Notes under the pieces: model-generated
What the model was told of the DNA's origin: nothing
What the model saw: the letters and a program-made list of their open reading frames with translations, nothing else
Databases searched by the model: none
Shown: positions 1 through 7,863 of the stretch, one piece after another
Position numbering within the stretch: the first letter of the stretch is position 1
How the letters are laid out: the number at the start of each line of letters is the position of its first letter
NCBI GenBank assembly: GCA_038212305.1
Contig: JBBQUP010000088.1
Span: 1-14,239, forward strand
Length of the DNA stretch: 14,239 nucleotides
Reading direction: 5' to 3'
Source of the DNA: JBBQUP01 sp038212305
Lineage (GTDB): Bacteria > Bacteroidota > Bacteroidia > Bacteroidales > Marinilabiliaceae
Program-made: the position numbers and the translations under genes

Positions 1-655
1 GACTTAGCAACGATTTTAACACATCCATTTCGCCATTTACCTCAATGCGTAAAGCTTGAAATACTTGAGCTAAAAATTTCGACTGATCACGTTTTGGAGC
101 AAATCGGGTAGCTAATTCGCGCAGTTGAGCAGTATTTTCAAATGGAATCGTCTCCCTGATTTTAACAATTTCAAATGCTAATCGCGAAGCATTTTGAAGC
201 TCTCCGTAATGACGAAAAACGGTCACTAAATCGGGTTGAGAATAGGAGTTTAAAATTATCGCGGCAGTTTTAGAGGTTTTCTGATTCATGCGCATATCTA
301 AAAGCCCATCAAATCGGAATGAGAAACCCCTCTCGGCGCTATCGAAATGATGCGACGAAACGCCTAAATCACCAAGTATTCCATCTACTTTATCGATATT
401 TAGATAGGCTAAAAAGTTCTGCAAATATTTAAAGTTGTGACGAACGAAAACTAACCTCGAATCATCAATTCGATTTTCAAAGGCATCTGCATCTTGATCA
501 AACACTATAAGTTTTCCGCTTTCTAACCGATTCAAGATTTCGCGACTATGGCCTCCGCCACCAAACGTTAAATCAACATAAACACCATTAGGCTTTATAT
601 CTAGTCCATCTACAGACTGGTGCAACAAAACCGGAATATGATACTGGTAGCTCAT
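1..655 (-). CDS. rsmH: 16S rRNA m4C1402 methyltransferase RsmH (MraW), 3' part missing
   Basis: RsmH transfers a methyl group from S-adenosylmethionine to N4 of C1402 in 16S rRNA, in the ribosomal P site. My translation from the ATG at 655 begins MSYQYHIPVLLHQSVDGL. It contains the glycine-rich SAM-binding segment VDLTFGGGGHS (residues 27-37), a GDLGVSSHHFD motif, the RGFSFRFDGLLDMRM segment and FQALRIEVNGE near the window edge, all typical of the family. About 218 residues are visible and the reading frame leaves the window without a stop, so roughly the last quarter is missing. It begins 23 bases after the mraZ stop with no Shine-Dalgarno sequence, and is presumably co-transcribed with mraZ as the head of a dcw cell-division cluster. 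The frame is intact. Identification is very secure. Confidence 0.96.
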   Translation of the reverse strand, partial: MSYQYHIPVLLHQSVDGLDIKPNGVYVDLTFGGGGHSREILNRLESGKLIVFDQDADAFENRIDDSRLVFVRHNFKYLQNFLAYLNIDKVDGILGDLGVSSHHFDSAERGFSFRFDGLLDMRMNQKTSKTAAIILNSYSQPDLVTVFRHYGELQNASRLAFEIVKIRETIPFENTAQLRELATRFAPKRDQSKFLAQVFQALRIEVNGEMDVLKSLLS

Positions 656-678
656 GTGAATCGATTAATATCTTATTA

Positions 679-1134
679 TTAAAGGGTGCCGCCTAATAAT
701 TTCTCAGCCATATTCGCTAAACCGTCTAAATTTAAACCGGTATTTTCATAGGTAGCTTTATCCCAAATCTCAATTTTATTATCTACTCCAACCATTACCA
801 ACTCTCTGTCCAAACCCACCAACTCGGCCAATCGTTTTGGAATTAAAAACCGACCATTGCCATCTAAAGACACTTCGGCCGATCCTTTAAAAAAATCGCG
901 TATAAACCTGCTATGCTCACGATTATACATGTTCAGTTTTTCTCTCACCCGGTTTAACTCCAACTCCCATTCGGAATAAGGAAACAATGTTAGGCATGAT
1001 TCAAACAGATCTTTTCGGATAATAAAACGCATGTCCTCACCTCCATTCAGCGCTTTCTTAAACGCTGAAGGCAAGACAACGCGGCCTTTGTCATCAGTTT
1101 TACATTCAAAATCACCAACAAATGTGATCATCAT
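679..1134 (-). CDS. mraZ: Transcriptional regulator MraZ
   Basis: MraZ is a DNA-binding protein that represses its own operon, the dcw cluster, in bacteria where it has been studied. The 151-residue product has the usual two SpoVT/AbrB-like half domains, each with the DxxGRxxxP signature: DDKGRVVLP near residues 14-22 and DGNGRFLIP near residues 91-99. The length is normal for the family. The reading frame starts with two consecutive ATG codons (1134 and 1131); either could be used, and MITFVGDF resembles the usual beginning. It lies immediately upstream of rsmH on the same strand, the conserved order. Three spaced GTGGK boxes lie upstream, so autoregulation is visible in the sequence. No oddities in the coding sequence. 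Confidence 0.97.
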   Translation of the reverse strand: MMITFVGDFECKTDDKGRVVLPSAFKKALNGGEDMRFIIRKDLFESCLTLFPYSEWELELNRVREKLNMYNREHSRFIRDFFKGSAEVSLDGNGRFLIPKRLAELVGLDRELVMVGVDNKIEIWDKATYENTGLNLDGLANMAEKLLGGTL

Positions 1135-1153
1135 CCAATAGTTTTATGGTGTA

Positions 1154-1182
1154 AAAATATATAAATTTTAAACCACAATCAA
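1154..1182 (-). promoter_or_regulatory. Candidate promoter of mraZ-rsmH
   Basis: On the minus strand a TTG (1182-1180) is followed after 18 bases by TATATTTT (1161-1154). This matches the Bacteroidota -7 consensus TAnnTTTG except at its last base. Transcription would start about 12-15 bases before the mraZ ATG. The -33 TTG lies inside the MraZ box array. The -7 element is imperfect and the spacing is one base short of the usual 19-21, so this is a moderate call. Confidence 0.45.
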
Positions 1183-1196
1183 CCACTTCCACCCAC
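1172..1196 (-). promoter_or_regulatory. MraZ operator: three GTGGK boxes, 10-bp period
   Basis: Read on the minus strand, GTGGG (1196-1192), GTGGT (1186-1182) and GTGGT (1176-1172) are each separated by exactly five bases. This is the known MraZ recognition architecture (TGGGN/GTGGG direct repeats with 5-nt spacers placing each box on the same helix face). The array is 38 bases upstream of the mraZ start. It overlaps the candidate -33 element, which fits repression by promoter occlusion. Confidence 0.88.
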
Positions 1197-1225
1197 TTTA
1201 TTCCATTTTGTTGATAAGTTTTTTT

Positions 1226-1250
1226 TGAACTGAAAAAATGAACTGAAAAA
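1226..1250. repeat. Two tandem copies of TGAACTGAAAAA
   Basis: The 12-base word TGAACTGAAAAA occurs at 1226-1237 and 1239-1250, a 13-base period, in the divergent spacer between mraZ and the lipid operon. It might be a binding site for a regulator of either side or a slippage product. Nothing in the sequence decides. Confidence 0.6.
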
Positions 1251-1315
1251 CCCACTAAAAGCTATACCCGTTTTAAAAATATTTCCTATCATTGAACCTC
1301 ATTTCCATAAAACCC

Positions 1316-2155
1316 ATGAATTCGACTAACAAAAACCAAAATACTACGAAGAGTAAACTCATTGATGTTGACCATGTGTTTGCATCGAAAAACCCTGCAT
1401 TACATCAGTTAATACCTGGTTTTATTATTCGCTATTTAAAAAGACTGGTACATCAGGATGAAATCAATGATTTTTTAGAAAGAAACAGTAATCACACTGA
1501 AATAGAGCTGGTTAACGCATCGCTAGTGGAGCTTTTTAATGCAACCGTTGAAGTTAAAGGAGTTGCTAAAATTCCTTTAGAGGGTCGATATTTATTTGTA
1601 TCCAATCATCCATTGGGAGGATTGGATGGAGTAGCTTTCATGACTGCTGTTGGAAGCCGATTTCAACATTTAAAATTTCCTGTGAACGACATTTTGCTAA
1701 ATATTAAAACCATGAAAGATTGGTTTATCCCCATAAATAAGCATGGTGCTAACAGTAAAAGAGCTGCTCAATTAATGAATGATGCATTTAGCTCAGATAG
1801 TCATGTATTGTATTTCCCTGCCGGATTAGTTTCCCGAAAAATAAAAGGTGAAATTATTGATTTGCCTTGGAAGACAACTTTTTTAAAAAAAGCAATTACT
1901 TACGAGCGAAGCATTGTTCCTGTTCATATTTCGGGTAGAAACAGCGATTTTTTCTATAACTTAGCAAACCTTCGGAAAAACCTAGGTATTAAGAGTAATT
2001 TCGAGATGCTTTGGCTGGCTGAAGAAATGTTTAAATTAAGAGACAAAAAAATAGTAGTCAGTTTTGGTGAACCTATACCCTACCAAGACTTAAAGAACAA
2101 TAATAGTGCCTTTTGGACAACAAAAATCAGGGAAAAATGTTATGCTTTAAAGTAA
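1316..2155 (+). CDS. glsA: Lysophospholipid-type O-acyltransferase, probable glycine-lipid enzyme GlsA
   Basis: This is a PlsC/LPLAT-family acyltransferase, expected at the inner membrane, moving a fatty acyl chain to a hydroxyl group of a lipid acceptor. The catalytic motif is NHPLGGLDG, with His98 and Asp104 (numbering from the ATG at 1316). Five residues separate them rather than the classical four. This NHPxGG form is characteristic of the Bacteroidota subfamily. A second motif, FPAGLVSRK, corresponds to the substrate-binding EGxxS block. The next gene is an OlsB-like N-acyltransferase. In Bacteroides such a pair (GlsB then GlsA) makes N-acyl-acyloxyacyl glycine lipids, so that role is inferred from context. 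An in-frame TTG at 1292 would add eight residues, but I prefer the ATG. No clear promoter is seen, only a one-mismatch TATCATTG at 1287-1294 without a -33. Confidence 0.82.
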   Translation: MNSTNKNQNTTKSKLIDVDHVFASKNPALHQLIPGFIIRYLKRLVHQDEINDFLERNSNHTEIELVNASLVELFNATVEVKGVAKIPLEGRYLFVSNHPLGGLDGVAFMTAVGSRFQHLKFPVNDILLNIKTMKDWFIPINKHGANSKRAAQLMNDAFSSDSHVLYFPAGLVSRKIKGEIIDLPWKTTFLKKAITYERSIVPVHISGRNSDFFYNLANLRKNLGIKSNFEMLWLAEEMFKLRDKKIVVSFGEPIPYQDLKNNNSAFWTTKIREKCYALK

Positions 2156-2214
2156 TACAATGCATAACTGACACTATTTAAAATTGCTAAAATTTGAATA
2201 ACAAACAATAACCA

Positions 2215-3171
2215 ATGAAACAAGCAGAACGTGTATTAGATCAAATACCCAGTGAGATAATTGAAGGAGAGCTTACAAAAGAGCGTTTTGTGAGAAAAAC
2301 CAACAAAGGAAATAACCGGATATATGACTTTGATGCTCATGAATCGTCAATTCTAATGCAAGAAGTAGGACGTTTGCGCGAAGTTACATTTCGGTTAGCC
2401 GGTGGTGGTACAGGAAAAGCAGTCGATATTGATGAGTATGATACCAACCCAACTCCCTATCGACAGTTAATTGTTTGGGATCCCGACGAAAAAGAAATAC
2501 TCGGCGGCTATCGCTACATTATGGGCGATAAGGTGAAGGCTGATCCTGATGGAATTAAATGCTTAGCAACCAGTCATATGTTTCACTTTTCAGAACAATT
2601 CATCAATGACTTTTTAGGACAAACCATTGAGTTAGGACGCTCATTTGTTCAGCCTCAATACCAATCTTCTAAAATGGGGGCTAAAAGTCTTTATGCACTT
2701 GACAATCTTTGGGATGGATTGGGTGGTTTAACAATAAAAAACCCCGAAATGCTTTACTTCTTTGGTAAAGTTACCATGTACACCCATTTCAATCAAACAG
2801 CTCGTGATTTAATATTAGGTTTTATGCGAAAATACTTTCGCGATAAAGATAATCTGGTTTATCCATATTACCCCGTTAAGCTTGTTATGACTGATGATCA
2901 ATTATCCAATATATTTGAAGGAACTAATTTCATGGATGATTATAAAATATTAAATAAACGAGTGCGCGAATTAGGCGAAAATATTCCTCCTTTAATTAAT
3001 GCCTATATGAACTTGTCTCCATCGATGCGAACTTTTGGCACTGCTATAAACGATGATTTTGGTGATGTTGAGGAAACAGGAATAATTTTATCAATTAAAG
3101 ATTTATACAAAACAAAAATTGAGCGGCATGTAGAAAGTTTCGATCCCAACGATTTAAAAAATCATCAATAA
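2215..3171 (+). CDS. glsB: GNAT-fold N-acyltransferase, probable glycine/ornithine-lipid enzyme GlsB (OlsB-like)
   Basis: The 318-residue protein belongs to the OlsB/'hemolysin' GNAT family, which N-acylates an amino acid with a 3-hydroxyacyl chain from acyl-ACP. Visible family features are a VGRLREVTFR segment (51-60), DEYD followed by PYRQLIVWDP (near 73-90), GGYRYIMG (97-104) and the motif ELGRSFVQPQYQ (139-150), equivalent to ELGRSCVxPxYR of OlsB. It lies 59 bases after the glsA-like gene on the same strand. In Bacteroides thetaiotaomicron the homologous pair makes glycine lipids, while related enzymes elsewhere make ornithine lipids, so the amino-acid substrate cannot be fixed from sequence. 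The frame is intact and there is no obvious separate promoter. A near-match to the -7 box in the gap has one base too many. Confidence 0.85.
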   Translation: MKQAERVLDQIPSEIIEGELTKERFVRKTNKGNNRIYDFDAHESSILMQEVGRLREVTFRLAGGGTGKAVDIDEYDTNPTPYRQLIVWDPDEKEILGGYRYIMGDKVKADPDGIKCLATSHMFHFSEQFINDFLGQTIELGRSFVQPQYQSSKMGAKSLYALDNLWDGLGGLTIKNPEMLYFFGKVTMYTHFNQTARDLILGFMRKYFRDKDNLVYPYYPVKLVMTDDQLSNIFEGTNFMDDYKILNKRVRELGENIPPLINAYMNLSPSMRTFGTAINDDFGDVEETGIILSIKDLYKTKIERHVESFDPNDLKNHQ

Positions 3172-3184
3172 ACCAATCCCGACC

Positions 3185-4666
3185 ATGTATCAATATGATC
3201 TTATAATTATTGGCAGTGGTCCAGGCGGCTTCTCGGCTGCGATGCGTGCCCTCGACCATGGATTAAACGTCTGCTTAATTGAAGGAAGACACCTAGGAGG
3301 CGCTGGGATAATGAATGGTGCATTAACATCGAAAACACTCTATGAACTATCGCAAGACTATGCCGTTGCCGCAAGAGTAGACCGCGGCTATAGAGCATCG
3401 GGATTAGGTGTTGACTTTAACGAAGTTCGAAAAACGGTATTGAAAGCAGCTAAAGAAAAGCAATACCAAATGCTTAGTCAAATAGAAACCTATTCGCCTA
3501 AAAACGAAACCAAAGGTTCAATAGTGCTGGAATACGGATGGGCTCATTTTATGGATGCACATACCGTTGAAGTCACTTCAATAGATAACACCAAACAACT
3601 CACTGCCGACTATTTTATTATTGCAACAGGCTCACGTCCCCTAGAAATCCCTTCGTTACATATTGATGGAGAACGAATTATTACATCGGATCATATTTTA
3701 GGATTAGATAAATTTCCTGAGCGGATGCTAATTATTGGCTCTGGGATAATAGGTTGTGAATTTGCCACCATTTTCTCAAATTTCAAGCAAACCGAAGTGC
3801 ATCTGCTCGATAGAGCCAACCGGGTAATACCTGTTGAAGATAATGATGTAAGTGACTTTGTATCTAAAAATCTGGAAGAAAATGGGGTTATAATTCATTA
3901 CACAGCAAGCCTGCGAACAATACGCAAACATACCGATCACTTAGAAGTTGTGCTCGACTACGACGATGGTCACAGCAAAGTAATTGAAGTTGATATTGCT
4001 TTAGTGGCGATTGGTCGAATTCCAAATACTGACAACTTAGGTCTTGAAAGTATTGGCATCGAAAAAACAGCAAATGGAACTGTGCAAATTAAAGACGATT
4101 GCATGCTTTACGATGAAGCTGGCACTTGCCATATTTATGCTGCTGGCGACATCACAGGACATGCTCAGCTATACAGCGTTGCGGAACTTCAAGGACGTTT
4201 GGCTGTAGAAAAAATCTCTAACGACCCTGGTTATCCGCTCGACTATCGCAACATGAGTACGCTCATGTTTTTTAAACCCGAAGTAGCGGCTGTAGGTATG
4301 AACGAGAAAAAATTACAAGAGAAGGGAATTCCATATAAAGTAGCATTTTATTCAAACATTTTGGTGAACAGAGCTATTGCCATGCGGAACACCAATGGAT
4401 TTGTAAAAATCATAGTTAGTAACGACGATCACAACCACATTTTAGGAATGCGTGCTGCGGGTCCTCAAGCTTCGGCATTTATTGTGTCGGTCGCTCACTT
4501 AATAAACCAACGCAACAGTTTAGATGAAGTGCTGCAGATATTTTATCCTCACCCATCCATTTCCGAAGGAATTCAGGAGTGCTTAAGATTGTTTACCTCA
4601 AAATCGATATATAAACCCACCGCCTTTCCCGATTTAATTCATGTTCGAGAATGGAAGCCTGAGTAA
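3185..4666 (+). CDS. FAD/NAD(P)-dependent oxidoreductase, dihydrolipoamide-dehydrogenase fold, redox cysteines absent
   Basis: The 493-residue protein has the full layout of the pyridine nucleotide-disulfide oxidoreductase family. It has an N-terminal FAD site GSGPGG (10-15) with Glu34, a central NAD(P) site GSGIIG followed by CEFA, the second FAD motif AAGDITG, and a C-terminal dimerisation domain with HPSISE (His456, Glu461). The active-site segment normally reading GGTCLNVGCIPSK is here GGAGIMNGALTSK (38-50), so both cysteines are replaced, by Gly41 and Ala46. It therefore cannot do dithiol chemistry like lipoamide dehydrogenase. A hydride-transfer role such as a transhydrogenase or quinone reductase is possible but unproven. 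It starts 13 bases after glsB and is probably in the same operon. Calling it lpd would be wrong. Confidence 0.88.
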   Translation: MYQYDLIIIGSGPGGFSAAMRALDHGLNVCLIEGRHLGGAGIMNGALTSKTLYELSQDYAVAARVDRGYRASGLGVDFNEVRKTVLKAAKEKQYQMLSQIETYSPKNETKGSIVLEYGWAHFMDAHTVEVTSIDNTKQLTADYFIIATGSRPLEIPSLHIDGERIITSDHILGLDKFPERMLIIGSGIIGCEFATIFSNFKQTEVHLLDRANRVIPVEDNDVSDFVSKNLEENGVIIHYTASLRTIRKHTDHLEVVLDYDDGHSKVIEVDIALVAIGRIPNTDNLGLESIGIEKTANGTVQIKDDCMLYDEAGTCHIYAAGDITGHAQLYSVAELQGRLAVEKISNDPGYPLDYRNMSTLMFFKPEVAAVGMNEKKLQEKGIPYKVAFYSNILVNRAIAMRNTNGFVKIIVSNDDHNHILGMRAAGPQASAFIVSVAHLINQRNSLDEVLQIFYPHPSISEGIQECLRLFTSKSIYKPTAFPDLIHVREWKPE

Positions 4667-4670
4667 ATGA

Positions 4671-5766
4671 ACTGAGCCAATATCCAAATCGATTAATGAA
4701 AAAACCATCATCAAAAACTTTTATCATCTTATAACTATTGTAGCATTTCTTGTAACGCTTTGGCTAATTGCTCCAAGCTACTTAAGAAAAGCAATTATTT
4801 ATAGCTATGTCGACATCGATGATTATCATCTTTTTCACAACCGAATTATAAAAACAGCACTGCCATATCCATGGGCACTTAGCGACAACTACAACAACAA
4901 ACAACTGGAGTCTAAATATTTAGATACGCTCAACCTCTATCAATCAACCGCCTTTTTAATTATTCAAAACGATTCAATATTTTTCAAAAAATACTTTAAA
5001 GAGACGACTGACACCACGCTTTCGAACTCCTTTTCGATGGCAAAAAGTGTTGTATCTCTGTTAATTGGCGCTGCCATTCGCGATGGATACATTAAAAATA
5101 TTGATCAACCTGTTCGCGATTTCATCCCCAATTTAATTAATCACACAACAACGGAGCTAACCATCAAACATTTATTAACCATGAGCTCACGAAGTAACTG
5201 GAACGAGAGCTATTCATCGCCTTAGTCCATTACAACTCAAGCATATTATGGTAACAATCTGAATAAATTAATAGTTGGTATTGAAATAACTGAAAAACCG
5301 GGAAACTATTTTTCGTATAAAAGTGGTGACACACAAATATTAGCAGCCATCTTAGTCAAGGCAACAGGAAAACACTTAGCTGACTATGCATCGGAAAAGC
5401 TATGGAAACCATTGGGAGCCGAAAAAGATGCTCTATGGTCGCTGGATGCTGACAATGGAACTGAAAAAGCCTATTGTTGTATAAACAGCTGCGCTCGTGA
5501 CTTTGCTTGACTTGGAGCGTTAATTATCCATCATGGGAAATTCTTGGGAAAACAAATAATTGATTCAACCTACTTAGCTAATTTTACTAATCCAAATAAC
5601 AGTTTAATCGATCAATCAACTAATAAAAAAGTTGACTTTTACGGGTATCAATGGTGGAAATGCCATTGTTGTTCGATTAGGGCATCAACGAAGTAAAAGC
5701 TATATCAATAATCATCCAACGGACGCATTCAGCTATCTAGATGCCACTTTCTCGCTACTCAATTAA
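4671..5766 (+). pseudogene. Decayed serine hydrolase (beta-lactamase/esterase family)
   Basis: One reading frame (codons starting at multiples of 3) can be followed from 4671 to about 5657. It encodes an N-terminal membrane segment (LITIVAFLVTLWLIAPSYL), the SxxK nucleophile motif as SMAK (Ser at 5034-5036, Lys at 5043-5045), TIKHLLTMSSR, a YKSGD motif with Tyr at 5316-5318, EKLWKPLGAEKDALWS and DFYGYQWW. It is interrupted by TAG at 5223 and TGA at 5508. After QWW the frame changes by +1 and resumes as NAIVVRLGHQRS through SYLDATFSLLN, ending TAA at 5764. The missing piece suggests an out-of-frame deletion that would remove the third active-site motif. The only plausible start, ATG 4696, is out of frame by one base in a six-A run (4699-4704). 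The stop overlaps the convergent purF end. Intact relatives are membrane-anchored class C beta-lactamase-fold hydrolases. Confidence 0.88.
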
Positions 5767-7664
5767 TAAGCTCGTTGATTAATTCCTTCCACAAAGTGAA
5801 TAAACGATGTGTTGACAACTTTATTACCGCCTGAGGTAGGATAATTTCCTGTAAAATACCAATCACCTAAATCATTAGGACAGGCTGCATGAAGGTTTTC
5901 GATGGTTTGAAAAACAATTTCAACTTCAGCTTCAATATCTTCAGGTCTCAACATTTGCGCTATTTTTGCCGAAACTTCTTCAGGCGAAAAGGGGCGATAA
6001 ATCTCTTTCACGTAGTTCACAATCTCTTCCTTAGGCAAATTTTGTTGATCCTTGCACTGTTTGTAAACATTATCGATAACGTTTTGCATGCCACGCTCTT
6101 TTAGCAATTCAATTGCAGCCGCAAAAGCACAAAAATCTTTTAGCTTAGCCATATCAATACCATAACAATCGGGGTATCGAATTTGAGGTGCCGAGGAAAC
6201 AATAATTATTTTTTTTGGATGAAGGCGATCCAATATTTTTAAAATGCTCTTTTTTAATGTCGTTCCTCGAACAATCGAATCATCAATAATTACCAATGTA
6301 TCCACGTTGTTCTTCACAACACCGTAGGTCACATCATAAACGTGAGCAACCAAGTCATCGCGCGTGGAATCATCAGTGATAAAGGTACGCATCTTAACAT
6401 CCTTAATGGCAATTTTCTCAACTCGCGGTTCAAGCGACAAGAGTTTATGCAGCTCTTGTTCATCCATTTTGCCATCTGCCTCTTTTATTTTTTGTATTTT
6501 GATGACATTCAAATTATCGCGAATCCCTTTTATCAAACCAAAAAAGGCTGTTTCGGCAGTATTTGGAATATAACTAAATACAGTATTTTCAATGTCGTAA
6601 TCAACTTTTTCAAGTAGGGTTGATGCCAAAAGACGACCTAATTCTTTCCGCTCTTTGTAGATACTTTTATCACTTCCTCTCGAGAAATAGATACGCTCAA
6701 ATGAACACGAGCTGCGAGTTTGTGGTACTTGAACCAACTCTTCACTAATTCGTCCATCCTTTTTAATAATTAAGGCGTGCCCAGGTTTTAATTCCTTAAC
6801 ATCGCAGGCTCGAACATTTATAGCAGTCTGAATAACAGGGCGTTCACTTGCTACAACAGCAATTTCATCGTTTGCATAATACCAAGCTGGTCGAATTCCC
6901 CAAGGATCGCGCAACACAAAAGCATCGCCATGTCCAATTAATCCGGCAATAGCATAACCACCATCCCAACGTCGGCTGGAGCGTTCTAAGACTTTTCGTA
7001 CATCTAAATGTTGTTCGATGTATTCAGATATTACTTGATTCTTATGGCCTTCATTTTTAAATTGACGAAACAACAATTGATTTTCCTCATCCAAAAAGTG
7101 GCCTACATTTTCGAGAATGGTAACGGTATCGGTAAAATCTTTGGGATGTTGACCAAGATCAACCAGATTATTAAATATTTCATCAACATTGGTAAGATTA
7201 AAATTACCCGCCAACACCAAATTCCTCGATTTCCAGTTATTTTCACGCATAACCGGATGAACGTAATCAATGCTGCTATTGCCAAAAGTTCCATATCGAA
7301 GATGCCCTAAATACAATTCTCCAGCAAATGGCACATTCTCTTTTGCCCAAACAGCATCCTTTAGTAAATGAGGATTATTATTGGCAATCTCCTCCATGGG
7401 TTGATGAATGTGTTCAAACACATCCTTTATGGGGTTGGATTTATTTGAACGAACGCGCGAGAAGTATTTTCGTCCTGGAACCTGATTTAACTTTAAGTTA
7501 ACAGCACCTGCACCGTCTTGTCCACGATTGTGCTGTTTTTCCATGAGCAAGTATAACTTATTTATCCCATGCATCCAAGTTCCATATTTCTCTTGATAGT
7601 AAGAAAGAGGCTTTAATAACCGAATTAGAACTATTCCACACTCGTGTTTTACCTGATCGCTCAT
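5763..7664 (-). CDS. purF: Amidophosphoribosyltransferase, long Bacteroidota form
   Basis: PurF makes 5-phosphoribosylamine from PRPP and glutamine, the first step of purine synthesis. The 633-residue protein has an N-terminal Ntn glutaminase domain with nucleophile Cys9 after an eight-residue leader (HECGI), NRGQDGAGAV (46-55), RYGTFG (123-128) and DPWGIRP (253-259). The PRPP loop VIIDDSIVRGTT is at 458-469, followed by RYPDCYGIDM (497-505). It is longer than the usual 470-510 residues. The normal PDSG region reads IPNTAETA and about 40 extra residues precede RTFI. Of the cysteines that ligate the iron-sulfur cluster in the Bacillus-type enzyme, C320 is present, a Cys sits next to the expected place at 500, and the C-terminal CxxC is reduced to one Cys (595). 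Activity as a true PurF is likely but the divergence leaves some doubt. It has its own promoter upstream. Confidence 0.85.
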   Translation of the reverse strand: MSDQVKHECGIVLIRLLKPLSYYQEKYGTWMHGINKLYLLMEKQHNRGQDGAGAVNLKLNQVPGRKYFSRVRSNKSNPIKDVFEHIHQPMEEIANNNPHLLKDAVWAKENVPFAGELYLGHLRYGTFGNSSIDYVHPVMRENNWKSRNLVLAGNFNLTNVDEIFNNLVDLGQHPKDFTDTVTILENVGHFLDEENQLLFRQFKNEGHKNQVISEYIEQHLDVRKVLERSSRRWDGGYAIAGLIGHGDAFVLRDPWGIRPAWYYANDEIAVVASERPVIQTAINVRACDVKELKPGHALIIKKDGRISEELVQVPQTRSSCSFERIYFSRGSDKSIYKERKELGRLLASTLLEKVDYDIENTVFSYIPNTAETAFFGLIKGIRDNLNVIKIQKIKEADGKMDEQELHKLLSLEPRVEKIAIKDVKMRTFITDDSTRDDLVAHVYDVTYGVVKNNVDTLVIIDDSIVRGTTLKKSILKILDRLHPKKIIIVSSAPQIRYPDCYGIDMAKLKDFCAFAAAIELLKERGMQNVIDNVYKQCKDQQNLPKEEIVNYVKEIYRPFSPEEVSAKIAQMLRPEDIEAEVEIVFQTIENLHAACPNDLGDWYFTGNYPTSGGNKVVNTSFIHFVEGINQRAY

Positions 7665-7690
7665 GATATACTTAATAATTGAATGAGCGG

Positions 7691-7721
7691 CAAATTTATC
7701 CTTAATTTTTTATATGCCCAA
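7691..7721 (-). promoter_or_regulatory. Bacteroidota-type promoter of purF
   Basis: Read on the minus strand, TTG (7721-7719), a 20-base spacer and TAAATTTG (7698-7691) fit the TTTG/TTG-N19-21-TAnnTTTG consensus. The -7 element is a perfect match. The predicted start of transcription is roughly 20 bases before the purF ATG. No riboswitch-sized leader is present. Confidence 0.7.
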
Positions 7722-7863
7722 TCTTAAATTTATCTTTTATGAATGATTAACATGAATATACCGTTAAACCGCTTTAAGTCTGAGCAATAAAAAACCTATT
7801 TATTCAAAAAAATGAACAACCAGACTGACTTTTATTATCAATAGAATACTTATATCAACTCAT

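Noticed and set aside
1292..1315. TTG start giving the first acyltransferase eight more residues
   Set aside because: There is no ribosome site, the extra residues carry no family feature, and an ATG follows at 1316.
3185..4666. Annotation as dihydrolipoamide dehydrogenase (lpd)
   Set aside because: Both essential cysteines are replaced (Gly41, Ala46), and no dehydrogenase-complex genes are nearby.
5037..5225. A 62-residue open reading frame with an SxxK context
   Set aside because: It is an internal piece of the broken serine hydrolase: homology continues in the same frame both upstream of its ATG and downstream of its stop.
6342..6617. Plus-strand open reading frames inside the purF gene (also 5889-6104, 7008-7310)
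   Set aside because: They lie wholly antisense to a well-supported gene, show no recognisable motif and have composition expected of shadows.
7665..7863. Riboswitch or PurR-type site before purF
   Set aside because: The predicted leader is only about 20 bases and no conserved purine-riboswitch segments are visible. A six-base inverted repeat in the spacer is too weak to report.
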